From Paludibacter sp963678465 (lineage in GTDB: Bacteria; Bacteroidota; Bacteroidia; Bacteroidales; Paludibacteraceae): a stretch of 64,000 nt of DNA. The stretch covers positions 3,410,001 to 3,474,000 of the forward strand of contig OY782858.1 of assembly GCA_963678465.1 (NCBI GenBank), read 5' to 3'. Below the pieces are notes generated by a model. It was not told the origin of the DNA, ran no database searches, and was given only the letters and a program-made list of their open reading frames with translations. Below, one piece after another: positions 10,137 to 19,051 of this stretch (its first letter is position 1; each line of letters opens with the position of its first letter). Made by a program: the position numbers and the translations under genes.

Positions 10137-13100
10137 TTAGTCTAAATTGATACTCAAACCTAAACCGCGAAGCTCATGTAATAATACATTAAGCGATTCC
10201 GGAATTCCCGGAGTTGGCATTGGATCGCCTTTTACAATTGCCTCGTAGGTACGGGCACGACCCATAACATCATCGGACTTAACAGTAAGGATTTCCTGAA
10301 GAATGTGTGCTGCACCGAATGCTTCCAGCGCCCAAACTTCCATTTCTCCGAAACGTTGTCCCCCGAATTGAGCTTTACCTCCAAGCGGTTGTTGTGTAAT
10401 AAGTGAGTATGGCCCAATCGAACGGGCGTGCATTTTGTCTTCGACCATGTGGCCCAGTTTCAACATGTAAATCACACCTACAGTAGCAGTTTGGTCAAAA
10501 CGTTCACCGGTTCCACCATCGTAAAGATAAGTTTTACCGTAGTTAGGTACACCTGCTTTATCAGTCCATGCGTTCAAGTCATCAAGACTGGCTCCATCGA
10601 AAATAGGGGTTGCAAAACGCAAACCTAATTCTTTTCCGGCCCAACCTAATACAGTTTCGAAAATCTGTCCAAGGTTCATACGCGAAGGTACACCAAGTGG
10701 ATTCAAACAAATATCTACCGGTGTTCCATCGGCAAGGAATGGCATATCTTCCTGGCGTACGATACGGGATACAATCCCCTTGTTACCGTGACGACCTGCC
10801 ATTTTATCTCCTACGCGGATTTTACGTTTCTTGGCAATATATACTTTAGCAATTTGAACAATACCGTTAGGTAGTTCATCGCCTATAGTGATATTAAATT
10901 TCTGACGTTTTATCTGAGCATCCAATTCTTTGTGTTTTCTCAGATAATTCATTATCAATTGCTTGATAAGTTCGTTCTTGTGATTGTCAGAAGTCCATTT
11001 ACTTAATTGAATAATGCTGTAATCAATTTCACGTAGTCGTTCAGGAGTAAATCTGCTGTTACGTGAAATGATATCAGAACCTAAAAAGTCTTTTACACCG
11101 GCTGATGTTTTGTCGCCAACGAGAATCATTAATTTGTCAATCAATGTTTCGCGCAGAATGCTAGCTTGCGCTTCGAATTCTTCGTCCAAACGTGGCAATA
11201 CAGCTTTGTCGGCTAGTTTCGATTTTCGATTCTTTTGCGCTTTGGAGAAAAGACGTTTAGCAATTACTACCCCCGATAATGATGGAGTTGCTTTTAACGA
11301 AGCATCCTTCACATCGCCTGCTTTATCGCCAAAGATAGCGCGAAGAAGTTTTTCTTCGGGCGAAGGGTCCGATTCTCCTTTTGGAGTAATTTTACCAATG
11401 ATGATATCGCCCGGCTCGATGCGTGCACCGATACGGATAATACCGTTTTCGTCCAAATCTTTAGTAGCTTCCTCGCTAACGTTTGGAATGTCAGAAGTAA
11501 ATTCTTCAATACCACGTTTCGTTTCACGTACATCGAGCAATTGCTCTACCACGTGAATCGAAGTAAAGATATCTTCGCGTACAACCCGTTCGTTGATTAC
11601 GATTGCATCCTCGAAGTTATAACCTTTCCAAGGCATGAAGGCAACTTTCAGGTTTTTACCAATGGCAAGTTCTCCGTTTTGAGTGGAGTAACCTTCAGTC
11701 AGAATCATACCGGCCTTCACTTTTTGTCCAACTCTAACTGTAGGACGAAGATCGATTGTTGTATTCTGATTTGTCTTCTGGAATTTTGGTAATTTATATT
11801 CTTTTACGGCCGAATCGAAGCTTACGAATTCTTCATCTTCGCTACGATCGTAACGGATTTTAATACAATTGGCATCTACATATTCAACTATACCTTCACC
11901 TTCGGCTGTTACCTGAGTACGTGAGTCACGAATCAACTGGCCTTCGATTCCGGTTCCAACAATTGGTGCTTCGCAACGCAATAAAGGCACTGCCTGGCGC
12001 ATCATGTTCGATCCCATCAAGGCACGGTTCGCATCATCGTGTTCGAGGAAAGGAATCAATGCAGCGGCAATAGAAGCAATCTGTGATGGAGAAACGTCCA
12101 TCAAATTAACTTCAGAAGGGGCTACTACCGGAAAATCAGCGCCCAGACGTGATTTTACTTTTGTACGAATAAATGTTCCATCATCATTTAGTGGAGCATT
12201 TCCCTGTGCTACTGTTAGGTTTTCTTCTTCTTCTGCGGTAAAGTATTCAATATTCTCGTTCGAAATATCAACTTTCGCATTTTCAACTTTTCGGTATGGA
12301 GTTTCGATAAATCCAAGCTCGTTGATTTTGGCGTAAATACACAACGACGAAATAAGACCAATGTTTGGTCCTTCCGGAGTTTCAATAGGACATAGACGTC
12401 CGTAGTGAGTATAGTGTACGTCACGCACCTCGAAGCCTGCACGTTCACGCGACAAACCACCAGGCCCGAGGGCAGACATACGGCGTTTGTGTGTGATCTC
12501 GGCCAATGGATTTTGTTGGTCCATAAACTGAGAAAGCGCGTTGGTTCCGAAAAACGAGTTGATTACAGACGAAATACTTTTCGCATTAATCAAATCGATA
12601 GGAGTAAACACCTCGTTGTCGCGAACATTCATACGTTCACGAATAGTGCGGGCCATACGCGATAATCCAACTCCAAACTGATTGTGAAGTTGCTCGCCAA
12701 CGGTGCGCACACGACGGTTACTCAAGTGGTCGATATCATCCACATCGGCTTTCGAATTGATAAGTTCGATGAGGTATTTGATGATTTCGATAATATCTTC
12801 TTTTGTAAGAACTTTTACATCCGGATCAATGTTCAGATTCAGTTTCCTATTGATACGGAATCGACCTACATCGCCCAGATCATAACGTTTTTCAGAGAAG
12901 AATAAGTTGTTTATTACTTCACGAGCTGAAGAATCATCAGCAGGCACAGCATTACGCAGCTGACGATATATATACAAAACAGCTTCTTTTTCCGAGTTGC
13001 TCGGGTCTTTCTGAAGTGTGTTGTAAATAATTGCATAGTCGTTCTGATTGGCTTCAGGCTTGTGTAATAAAATAGTTGGTGTTTTTGATTCTAAAATTTC

Positions 13101-13955
13101 GTCGATGTGACTGTTTTCAAGAACCGTTTCACGGTCGATAATTACTTCATTACGTTCAATTGAAACTACTTCACCGGTATCTTCATCTACAAAGTCTTCA
13201 ATCCATGTTTTAAGTACGCGGGCAGCTAATTTTTGACCTACAGCTTTTTTAAGCGCAGTTTTGCTTACTTTAACTTCTTCAGCAAGGTCGAATATTTCCA
13301 GGATGTCTTTATCGCTTTCGAAACCTATGGCACGCAGTAAGGTGGTAACCGGTAATTTCTTTTTACGATCGATGTAGGCATACATCACGTTGTTGATATC
13401 AGTTGCAAATTCTATCCACGAGCCGCGGAAAGGAATAATACGAGCTGAATAAAGTTTTGATCCGTTGGCATGAATGCTTTGTCCGAAGAATACACCCGGA
13501 GAGCGGTGCAGCTGCGAAACAATTACACGCTCGGCACCATTGATTACAAATGTGCCTTTGGGAGTCATGTAAGGGATAGGTCCCAGGTATACATCCTGAA
13601 TTACTGTATCAAAATCCTCATGATCAGGATCAGTACAATAAAGTTTTAATTTTGCTTTTAGCGGAACGCTGTAAGTAAGGCCGCGGTCAATACATTCTTC
13701 AATCGAATAACGTGGTGGGTCAACGTAGTAGTCGAGAAATTCGAGGATGAAGTTATTTCTTGTGTCGGCGATAGGAAAGTTTTCGGAAAAAACTTTATAC
13801 AAACCTTCAGTTTTTCTTTTTTCAGGAGCAGTGTCCATCTGAAAAAAGTCTTGGAAAGATTTTAATTGTACTTCTAAGAAATCAGGATATTCCAACTGAT
13901 TTTTAATCGAAGCAAAATTGATTCTTTGATTTTGGGTAATTGAAGACATTTTCAA
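10137..13955 (-). CDS. rpoB: RNA polymerase subunit beta
   Basis: 1272 residues, the second large subunit of RNA polymerase. Landmarks in order are the N-terminal DFLEVQLKSFQDFF segment, GAERVIVSQLHRSPGVFF, the rifampicin region (NALSQFMDQQNPLAEITHKRRMSALGP, given in part), the KMAGRHGNKG loop, and the C-terminal GGKAQFGGQRFGEMEVWALEA clamp segment. The start is either the ATG at 13955 or the one two codons later (MSSITQNQRINF), which matches relatives better. It follows rplL after 106 bases that contain a hairpin. Sequence is ordinary; the rifampicin pocket shows no obvious deviation by eye. Confidence 0.99.
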   Translation of the reverse strand: MKMSSITQNQRINFASIKNQLEYPDFLEVQLKSFQDFFQMDTAPEKRKTEGLYKVFSENFPIADTRNNFILEFLDYYVDPPRYSIEECIDRGLTYSVPLKAKLKLYCTDPDHEDFDTVIQDVYLGPIPYMTPKGTFVINGAERVIVSQLHRSPGVFFGQSIHANGSKLYSARIIPFRGSWIEFATDINNVMYAYIDRKKKLPVTTLLRAIGFESDKDILEIFDLAEEVKVSKTALKKAVGQKLAARVLKTWIEDFVDEDTGEVVSIERNEVIIDRETVLENSHIDEILESKTPTILLHKPEANQNDYAIIYNTLQKDPSNSEKEAVLYIYRQLRNAVPADDSSAREVINNLFFSEKRYDLGDVGRFRINRKLNLNIDPDVKVLTKEDIIEIIKYLIELINSKADVDDIDHLSNRRVRTVGEQLHNQFGVGLSRMARTIRERMNVRDNEVFTPIDLINAKSISSVINSFFGTNALSQFMDQQNPLAEITHKRRMSALGPGGLSRERAGFEVRDVHYTHYGRLCPIETPEGPNIGLISSLCIYAKINELGFIETPYRKVENAKVDISNENIEYFTAEEEENLTVAQGNAPLNDDGTFIRTKVKSRLGADFPVVAPSEVNLMDVSPSQIASIAAALIPFLEHDDANRALMGSNMMRQAVPLLRCEAPIVGTGIEGQLIRDSRTQVTAEGEGIVEYVDANCIKIRYDRSEDEEFVSFDSAVKEYKLPKFQKTNQNTTIDLRPTVRVGQKVKAGMILTEGYSTQNGELAIGKNLKVAFMPWKGYNFEDAIVINERVVREDIFTSIHVVEQLLDVRETKRGIEEFTSDIPNVSEEATKDLDENGIIRIGARIEPGDIIIGKITPKGESDPSPEEKLLRAIFGDKAGDVKDASLKATPSLSGVVIAKRLFSKAQKNRKSKLADKAVLPRLDEEFEAQASILRETLIDKLMILVGDKTSAGVKDFLGSDIISRNSRFTPERLREIDYSIIQLSKWTSDNHKNELIKQLIMNYLRKHKELDAQIKRQKFNITIGDELPNGIVQIAKVYIAKKRKIRVGDKMAGRHGNKGIVSRIVRQEDMPFLADGTPVDICLNPLGVPSRMNLGQIFETVLGWAGKELGLRFATPIFDGASLDDLNAWTDKAGVPNYGKTYLYDGGTGERFDQTATVGVIYMLKLGHMVEDKMHARSIGPYSLITQQPLGGKAQFGGQRFGEMEVWALEAFGAAHILQEILTVKSDDVMGRARTYEAIVKGDPMPTPGIPESLNVLLHELRGLGLSINLD

Positions 13956-14003
13956 AGAGTTTATTTGGTTGCGGTGAACTCAATTATTTTATAGACAAGA
14001 AAA

Positions 14004-14038
14004 GGTTTAGAATCCCTTTAATAAAGGGAATCTAAACC
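14004..14038 (-). terminator. Hairpin between rplL and rpoB, possible attenuator
   Basis: Arms GGTTTAGA and TCTAAACC enclose a second stem CCCTTTA/TAAAGGG with an almost closed tip. On the transcribed strand the stem is followed by CCTTTTCTTG, a weak U tract. Partial termination at this place is known in E. coli and balances ribosomal protein against polymerase output; a similar role here is inference. Confidence 0.65.
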
Positions 14039-14061
14039 AAGGGCCTGATATACAGGTAAAT

Positions 14062-14436
14062 TTATTTAAGTTCAACTTCAGCTCCGCCTTCAGTCAATGC
14101 TTTTTTCAAAGCTTCAGCTTCGTCTTTAGTTGCACCTTCTTTGATTGCTGAAGGAGCAGCATCAACTAAATCTTTAGCTTCTTTCAAGCCAAGACCTGTT
14201 AATTCTTTTACTAATTTAACGATAGCTAGTTTATTAGCACCGGCGGCTTTCAATACTACATCAAAAGATGATTTTTCTTCTACTGCTTCAGCAGCGGCTG
14301 CAGGACCTGCAGCAACAGCAACAGCTGCAGCAGCTGGTTCGATACCATACTCATCTTTCAAAATTTGAGCTAACTCATTTACTTCTTTAACTGTTAAGTT
14401 AACCAATTGTTCTGCAAAAGCTTTCAAATCTGCCAT
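14062..14436 (-). CDS. rplL: 50S ribosomal protein bL12 (L7/L12)
   Basis: 124 residues. The N-terminal dimerisation helix (MADLKAFAEQLVNLTVKEVNELAQIL) is followed by an Ala-rich hinge (about 35-50) and the C-terminal globular domain with VKELTGLGLKEAKDLVDAAP, which contacts translational GTPases. The protein forms the flexible ribosomal stalk with bL10, whose gene lies 48 bases upstream. Length and motifs are normal. Confidence 0.98.
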   Translation of the reverse strand: MADLKAFAEQLVNLTVKEVNELAQILKDEYGIEPAAAAVAVAAGPAAAAEAVEEKSSFDVVLKAAGANKLAIVKLVKELTGLGLKEAKDLVDAAPSAIKEGATKDEAEALKKALTEGGAEVELK

Positions 14437-14484
14437 TTTATTTTATTTTTTATGATTTTATTTTTTTGTTTTATATATGAGAAA

Positions 14485-15012
14485 TTATCTTTCGGACAAT
14501 GTTTTCAACACGCCGTGGATAGTAGTTCCTCCTGATTGGAGTGCGGACACAACGTTCTTAGCAGGCGATTGGAGTAAACCAATAAGTTCGCCGAGAAGTT
14601 CGTTTTTACTCTTGATGTGAAGTAATGCATCTAATTGATTTTCGCCAATGTAGAAGCTCTGTTCTACGTAAGCTGCTTTCAGTACAGGTTTTTTAAGCTT
14701 GTTGCTTTTTTGTTTGCTGAAGTCTTCAATAACTTTAGCAGGTGCATTTCCTGTGTTCGAAAGTAACAAAGATGTTTCTCCCTTCAACGAACCGTAAAGT
14801 TCACTGAAGTTCACTGTTGAGTTCTCAAGTGCTTTTTGAAGCAATGTATTTTTTACAACAACAAGTTTAATATCCTGTTTGTAGCATACACGACGTAATT
14901 CACTGGTTTGCGCAGCATTTAAGCCGGCAATATCAGTCAAATAGAAGTGAGCATACTCACTGATAGTAGTCTCGAGTTGTTTTATAATCGCGCTTTTATC
15001 TTCCTTTTTCAT
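14485..15012 (-). CDS. rplJ: 50S ribosomal protein uL10
   Basis: 175 residues. The N-terminal domain (MKKEDKSAIIKQLETTI...YAHFYLTDIAGLNAAQTSELRR, in part) binds 23S rRNA near the GTPase centre, and the C-terminal helix carries bL12 dimers. It is placed 12 bases after rplA and 48 bases before rplL, the usual L10-L12 pair. In many bacteria the uL10-bL12 complex represses its own mRNA; no comparable leader was worked out here. Confidence 0.97.
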   Translation of the reverse strand: MKKEDKSAIIKQLETTISEYAHFYLTDIAGLNAAQTSELRRVCYKQDIKLVVVKNTLLQKALENSTVNFSELYGSLKGETSLLLSNTGNAPAKVIEDFSKQKSNKLKKPVLKAAYVEQSFYIGENQLDALLHIKSKNELLGELIGLLQSPAKNVVSALQSGGTTIHGVLKTLSER

Positions 15013-15024
15013 AAACTTTTGATT

Positions 15025-15720
15025 TTATTCTTCAATTGATTTTGGGTCGATTTTAATACCCGCACTCATTGTGCTCGAAAGATAAATGCTCTTCACATAA
15101 GTACCTTTGGCCGAAGTTGGTTTCAGTTTCATCAAAGTTCCAACAAATTCCTTGGCATTGCCAATGAGTTGTTCGGGAGTAAACGATACTTTTCCCACCG
15201 AAGTGTGTACGATACCATATTTATCAACTTTAAAGTCGATTTTACCCTGTTTTACTTCTTTAACTGCTTTGCCTACTTCATTGGTAACAGTACCACTTTT
15301 AGGGTTTGGCATCAATCCACGGGGACCGAGAACACGTCCTAAAGCACCTAATTTACCCATAATTGCAGGCATAGTGATGATAACATCAACATCTGTCCAG
15401 CCTCCTTTAATTTTTTCGATGTATTCATCGAGTCCTACATAGTCGGCACCAGCTTCTTTGGCTGCTGCTTCCTGATCAGGAGTACATAATGCTAGAACCC
15501 TTACTTGTTTACCTGTACCATTGGGTAGCGAAACAACGCCACGAACCATTTGGTTGGCTTTACGAGGGTCAACGCCTAAGCGTACATCAATATCAACAGA
15601 AGCATCAAATTTGGTAGTCGAAATTTCTTTTACCAATGTGGCTGCTTCTTTGAGTGAATAGGTTTTTCCTGCTTCAATTTTTTCTAAAGCTAACCTTTGA
15701 TTTTTTGTCAGTTTACTCAT
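15025..15720 (-). CDS. rplA: 50S ribosomal protein uL1
   Basis: 231 residues. The conserved L1 signature around GKLGALGRVLGPRGLMPNPK is present, along with the KFDASVDIDVRLGVDPRKA opening of domain I. The protein forms the L1 stalk that helps release deacylated tRNA from the E site, and in other bacteria it represses the rplK-rplA mRNA. The gene lies 17 bases after rplK. Confidence 0.98.
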   Translation of the reverse strand: MSKLTKNQRLALEKIEAGKTYSLKEAATLVKEISTTKFDASVDIDVRLGVDPRKANQMVRGVVSLPNGTGKQVRVLALCTPDQEAAAKEAGADYVGLDEYIEKIKGGWTDVDVIITMPAIMGKLGALGRVLGPRGLMPNPKSGTVTNEVGKAVKEVKQGKIDFKVDKYGIVHTSVGKVSFTPEQLIGNAKEFVGTLMKLKPTSAKGTYVKSIYLSSTMSAGIKIDPKSIEE

Positions 15721-15737
15721 TGTAATTGAAGTGTTAA

Positions 15738-16181
15738 TTAATTATTACCAGGAAATGCACCTTTTACGGTGATACCCATACTTCTTGCTGTACCGGCAAC
15801 CATTTTCATAGCTGCTTCTATCTCAAAACAATTCAAATCCACCATTTTATCCTGAGCAATGGTTGTAACCTGATCCCAGCTAATTTCAGCAATTTTCTTA
15901 CGATTTGGTTCAGCTGAACCGCTCTTAAGTTTTGTTGCTTCGAGTAACTGAATAGCTACAGGAGGTGTTTTAACAACGAATTCGAATGATTTATCTGTAT
16001 AATAGGTGATGACAACTGGTAAAATTTTACCAGGTTTGTCTTGGGTTCTGGCATTGAATTGTTTGCAAAACTCCATAATATTGATCCCCTTAGAACCTAA
16101 TGCAGGTCCTACTGGAGGAGATGGATTTGCCGCGCCTCCTTTAATCTGTAATTTAATAAGTCCAGCAATTTCTTTAGCCAT
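15738..16181 (-). CDS. rplK: 50S ribosomal protein uL11
   Basis: 147 residues. The N-terminal KLQIKGGAANPSPPVGPALG segment and the C-terminal rRNA-binding domain ending TARSMGITVKG are typical. uL11 binds the GTPase-associated region of 23S rRNA and is needed for stringent-response signalling by RelA-type enzymes. It follows nusG by 57 bases, the standard nusG-rplK order. Confidence 0.98.
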   Translation of the reverse strand: MAKEIAGLIKLQIKGGAANPSPPVGPALGSKGINIMEFCKQFNARTQDKPGKILPVVITYYTDKSFEFVVKTPPVAIQLLEATKLKSGSAEPNRKKIAEISWDQVTTIAQDKMVDLNCFEIEAAMKMVAGTARSMGITVKGAFPGNN

Positions 16182-16238
16182 AATTGTATAATTTTTGTTG
16201 TTAAAGTGGAATCGTTCCGAGTTGTAACTTAAACGGAA

Positions 16239-16787
16239 TTATTCCTTTTCTACTTGCGTAAACGCTAATTCGAGCGGAGTTTTCCGTCCGAATATCATAA
16301 CCATAACTTTGAGTTTTTTCTTCTCGGTGTTCACTTCTTCGATAACGCCACTGAAACCACTGAATGGTCCGAAAATCACTTTCACATTCTCGTTGACAAA
16401 GTATGGTGTTAGCATTTCTTCGCCGGTTTCCTGCATTTCGTCCATAGTACCTAAAATCCTGTTCACTTCTGATTGGCGAACGGGAATAGGTAAATGGCTT
16501 TTTTCTTCAAGAAAACCGATCACGTTGGGTGTGTTTCGGAGACGATGAACAATTTCTCCGGATAGATAAGCTTCAATTAACACATATCCCGGCATACAAC
16601 TACGTTCTTTTGTAATTTTTTTGCCGTTACGAATCTGATAAACTTTCTCAGTAGGTATGAGTACCTGCGCAACATACTGACCAAGATCAGAGTTTTTGAT
16701 TTCTGCATCAATATACTCTTTCACCTTGTTCTCTTTTCCGCTTATGGCACGCATAACGTACCATTTGAAATTTGTTGTTTCGGACAC
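16239..16787 (-). CDS. nusG: Transcription elongation factor NusG (GTG start)
   Basis: 182 residues. The N-terminal NGN domain (FKWYVMRAISGKENKVKEYI) binds RNA polymerase and the C-terminal KOW domain (VKVIFGPFSGFSGVIEEVN) contacts Rho or ribosomal protein uS10. The initiation codon at 16785-16787 is GTG and is preceded by GGGAGG, seven bases upstream, a strong Shine-Dalgarno sequence that most genes in this window lack. There is no ATG at an equivalent place, so the start is well supported by both the ribosome-binding site and family alignment. The gene follows secE, as in most bacteria. Confidence 0.97.
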   Translation of the reverse strand: MSETTNFKWYVMRAISGKENKVKEYIDAEIKNSDLGQYVAQVLIPTEKVYQIRNGKKITKERSCMPGYVLIEAYLSGEIVHRLRNTPNVIGFLEEKSHLPIPVRQSEVNRILGTMDEMQETGEEMLTPYFVNENVKVIFGPFSGFSGVIEEVNTEKKKLKVMVMIFGRKTPLELAFTQVEKE

Positions 16788-16794
16788 TTTTTTT

Positions 16795-16800
16795 CCTCCC
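16795..16800 (-). promoter_or_regulatory. Strong Shine-Dalgarno sequence of nusG
   Basis: GGGAGG on the minus strand, seven bases before the GTG start. It decides the nusG start and is one of only three strong SD sequences noticed in the window. Confidence 0.75.
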
Positions 16801-16811
16801 TAAATTAAAAA

Positions 16812-17003
16812 TTACGACAGTTTTTCGTAGATAAATGTCATGATAGCTTCAAAACTTGAATCCATAAGCCAAACAATTAGCGCAATAATGATGGAAGCAA
16901 TCAATACCACAATTGCACTGTTGGTAAGTTCGGAGCGCGAAGGCCACGAAACCTTATGTACCAGTTCTGTATAAGACTCTTTGATATAGTTAATTATCTT
17001 CAT
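16812..17003 (-). CDS. secE: Preprotein translocase subunit SecE
   Basis: 63 residues (MKIINYIKESYTELVHKVSW...). The short amphipathic N-terminal helix with the conserved KVSWPS motif is followed by one membrane span (AIVVLIASIIIALIVWLMDS). SecE clamps the SecY channel in the inner membrane. A longer reading frame extends up to 17078, but that extension is the tRNA-Trp gene read through, so the ATG at 17003, 17 bases after the tRNA, is the true start. The gene is followed by nusG. Confidence 0.95.
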   Translation of the reverse strand: MKIINYIKESYTELVHKVSWPSRSELTNSAIVVLIASIIIALIVWLMDSSFEAIMTFIYEKLS

Positions 17004-17020
17004 ATTGTAAATATAATTTG

Positions 17021-17093
17021 CACGGGCAGAGAGGCTCGAACTCCCGACACCTGGTTTTGGAGACCAGTGCTCTACCAACTGAGCTACGCCCGT
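17021..17093 (-). tRNA. tRNA-Trp (anticodon CCA)
   Basis: 73 bases with a seven-pair acceptor stem (ACGGGCG/TGCCCGT), the A-box-like TAGCTCAGTTGG, an anticodon loop CTCCAAA giving CCA, and a T loop TTCGAGC. CCA is not encoded. It lies between tuf and secE. Confidence 0.97.
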
Positions 17094-17101
17094 GTGTTTT
17101 T

Positions 17102-17205
17102 AGTTACGAGTTACAAGTAATTAGTTACGAGAAACAGGTAACGAAAGCTTTAAGTTTCGAGTTACAAGTTACAGGATATTATCTCGTAACTCGTAACTCG
17201 TAACT
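17102..17205. repeat. Heptamer-word tract, inverted (GTTACRA family)
   Basis: Between tuf and tRNA-Trp the DNA is built from seven-base words: GTTACGA, GTTACAA, GTAATTA, GTTACGA, GAAACAG and others, then after a short centre GTAACTC three times in reverse-complement orientation. The arms can fold into a long imperfect hairpin in the tuf transcript. No gene is encoded; reading frames across it are artefacts of the repeat. Confidence 0.8.
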
Positions 17206-17212
17206 GTTTTTT

Positions 17213-18400
17213 TTAGTCTAACAATTCAGTGATCTGACCAGAACCTACTGTACGTCCACCTTCGCGGATAGCGAAACGTAAACCTACGTTACAAGCTACT
17301 GGGTAAATCAAAGTTACTGTTAATTCCAAGTTATCGCCTGGCATAACCATGTCAGTTCCTTCTGGTAAAGTGATTTCACCAGTTACGTCCAATGTACGGA
17401 TGTAGAACTGAGGACGGTAACGGTTGTGGAATGGAGTGTGACGACCACCTTCTTCTTTTTTCAAGATATAAGCAGCAGCTTTGAAAGAAGTGTGAGGAGT
17501 TACTTTTCCCGGGTGGGTAATAACCATACCACGTTTGATTTCTTCTTTGTCGATACCACGGAGTAATAAACCTACGTTGTCACCAGCCTGACCATCGTCA
17601 AGAATTTTGCGGAACATTTCCACACCTGTTACAACTGATTTTTTTGCTTCATGACCTAAACCAATGATTTGAACTTCTTCACCAGTTTTGATTTTACCTG
17701 TTTCGATACGACCTGTTGCAACTGTACCACGACCTGTGATCGAGAATACGTCTTCAACTGGCATCAAGAAAGGTTTGTCAACTGCACGTGGAGGTAATTC
17801 AATCCAAGTGTCAACTGCATCCATCAATTCCATTACTTTATCTTCCCATTCTGGAACACCATTCAATGCACCAAGAGCAGAACCACGGATAACAGGAGTA
17901 TTGTCGCCATCGAAATCGTAGAATGAAAGCAATTCACGCATTTCCATTTCTACTAATTCAAGCATTTCTTCGTCATCAACTTGGTCACATTTATTCATGA
18001 AAATAACCAAACGAGGAACGTTTACCTGACGAGCCAAAAGGATGTGCTCACGAGTTTGTGGCATAGGACCATCAGTAGCAGCTACTACAATGATAGCACC
18101 GTCCATCTGAGCAGCACCAGTTACCATGTTCTTAACGTAATCGGCGTGACCTGGACAGTCAACGTGTGCATAGTGACGTAAAGCAGTTTGGTATTCTACG
18201 TGTGCAGTATTAATAGTAATACCACGTTCTTTTTCTTCAGGTGCATTATCGATTGAATCGAATGAACGCAATTCAGAAAGTCCTTTTTTTGCAAGTACTG
18301 TGGTAATTGCAGCGGTCAAGGTAGTTTTGCCGTGGTCAACGTGTCCAATGGTACCTACGTTAACGTGGGGTTTTGACCTGTCAAATTTTTCTTTTGCCAT
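17213..18400 (-). CDS. tuf: Elongation factor Tu
   Basis: 395 residues. GTPase motifs are intact: GHVDHGKT (P loop), DCPGHADY, NKCD and GSALGA. Domain II (RGTVATGRIETGKIK) and domain III (the HTSFKAAAYILKKEEGGRH and YRPQFYIRT region) follow. EF-Tu delivers aminoacyl-tRNA to the ribosome. The gene is preceded by four tRNA genes and followed by tRNA-Trp, and the order Thr-Tyr-Gly-Thr-tuf equals that of E. coli thrU-tyrU-glyT-thrT-tufB, an ancient arrangement. No SD sequence is visible before its ATG. Confidence 0.99.
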   Translation of the reverse strand: MAKEKFDRSKPHVNVGTIGHVDHGKTTLTAAITTVLAKKGLSELRSFDSIDNAPEEKERGITINTAHVEYQTALRHYAHVDCPGHADYVKNMVTGAAQMDGAIIVVAATDGPMPQTREHILLARQVNVPRLVIFMNKCDQVDDEEMLELVEMEMRELLSFYDFDGDNTPVIRGSALGALNGVPEWEDKVMELMDAVDTWIELPPRAVDKPFLMPVEDVFSITGRGTVATGRIETGKIKTGEEVQIIGLGHEAKKSVVTGVEMFRKILDDGQAGDNVGLLLRGIDKEEIKRGMVITHPGKVTPHTSFKAAAYILKKEEGGRHTPFHNRYRPQFYIRTLDVTGEITLPEGTDMVMPGDNLELTVTLIYPVACNVGLRFAIREGGRTVGSGQITELLD

Positions 18401-18455
18401 AACTCAAAGATTATTTAAAAATTAATTATATGTTTTATAAAAGCTTACAAAGTTG

Positions 18456-18527
<72 letters not shown>

Positions 18528-18573
18528 AAGAATGGATTTTATCAATCAATTCCGATTTTACACTCCATTATGG

Positions 18574-18646
18574 AGCGGAAGACGGGACTCAAACCCGCGA
18601 CCCTCAGCTTGGAAGGCTAATGCTCTATCGACTGAGCTACTTCCGC
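18574..18646 (-). tRNA. tRNA-Gly (anticodon TCC)
   Basis: 73 bases; acceptor stem GCGGAAG/CTTCCGC, anticodon loop CTTCCAA giving TCC, T arm GCGGG-TTTGAGT-CCCGT. Confidence 0.97.
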
Positions 18647-18649
18647 AAA

Positions 18650-18726
18650 TTAATTTGAAAATTTGAAGGTTTGAAAATTTGAAAATGAATCTTCAAATTT
18701 TCAAATTTTTCAATTTTCAAATTTGT
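18650..18726. repeat. Octamer-word tract, inverted (AATTTGAA family)
   Basis: Between tRNA-Gly and tRNA-Tyr: AATTTGAA, AATTTGAA, GGTTTGAA, AATTTGAA, AATGAATC, then TTCAAATT, TTCAAATT, TTTCAATT, TTCAAATT. The period is exactly eight bases and the second half is the reverse complement of the first, so RNA or single-stranded DNA would fold into a long AT-rich hairpin. Confidence 0.85.
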
Positions 18727-18728
18727 TG

Positions 18729-18811
18729 TGGGCAGTGAAGGATTCGAACCTCCGAAGTCGAAAGACAGCTGAGTTACAGTCAGCCCCAGTTGGCCACTTT
18801 GGTAACTGCCC
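18729..18811 (-). tRNA. tRNA-Tyr (anticodon GTA)
   Basis: 83 bases, a class II tRNA with a long variable arm; acceptor stem GGGCAGT/ACTGCCC, anticodon loop TGTAACT giving GTA, T loop TTCGAAT. Confidence 0.97.
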
Positions 18812-18825
18812 AAAATTATTTTTTT

Positions 18826-18906
18826 CATTTTTCAATTCACAATTCATAATGCATAATTGCTCCACTTTTGGATATTATGCATTATGAATTTTGCATTATG
18901 AATTGT
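18826..18906. repeat. Heptamer-word tract, inverted (AATTCAT family)
   Basis: Between tRNA-Tyr and tRNA-Thr(TGT): CAATTCA, CAATTCA, TAATGCA, TAATTGC, an unrelated centre, then TATGCAT, TATGAAT, TTTGCAT, TATGAAT. The period is seven bases and the right half is the reverse complement of the left. Confidence 0.85.
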
Positions 18907-18911
18907 TTTTG

Positions 18912-18985
18912 AGCCTCTTGTCGGATTCGAACCAACGACCCCGAGATTACAAATCACGTGCTCTGGCCAACTGAGCTAAAGAGGC
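18912..18985 (-). tRNA. tRNA-Thr (anticodon TGT)
   Basis: 74 bases; acceptor stem GCCTCTT/AAGAGGC, anticodon loop TTTGTAA giving TGT, T loop TTCGAAT. It is the first tRNA of the tRNA-tuf transcript. Confidence 0.97.
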
Positions 18986-19018
18986 GAAGTACTTTTTATC
19001 AGCTCTTTACAGAGTAAA

Positions 19019-19050
19019 AAGCCGTTTAAATACTGCTATTCAAACGGCTT
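19019..19050 (-). terminator. Hairpin after hpf, at the start of the tRNA-tuf transcript
   Basis: Perfect nine-base arms AAGCCGTTT/AAACGGCTT with a 14-base loop, followed on the minus strand by TTTTTAC. It can end the rpsU-xerC-hpf transcript, but it also begins right after the tRNA-tuf promoter -7 box. Confidence 0.7.
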
Positions 19051-19051
19051 G

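Noticed and set aside
11068..11556. 162-codon plus-strand frame inside rpoB
   Set aside because: Antisense shadow of a highly conserved gene; composition follows the rpoB codons.
17004..17078. Longer N-terminus for SecE
   Set aside because: The extension is the tRNA-Trp gene translated; the family start is at 17003.
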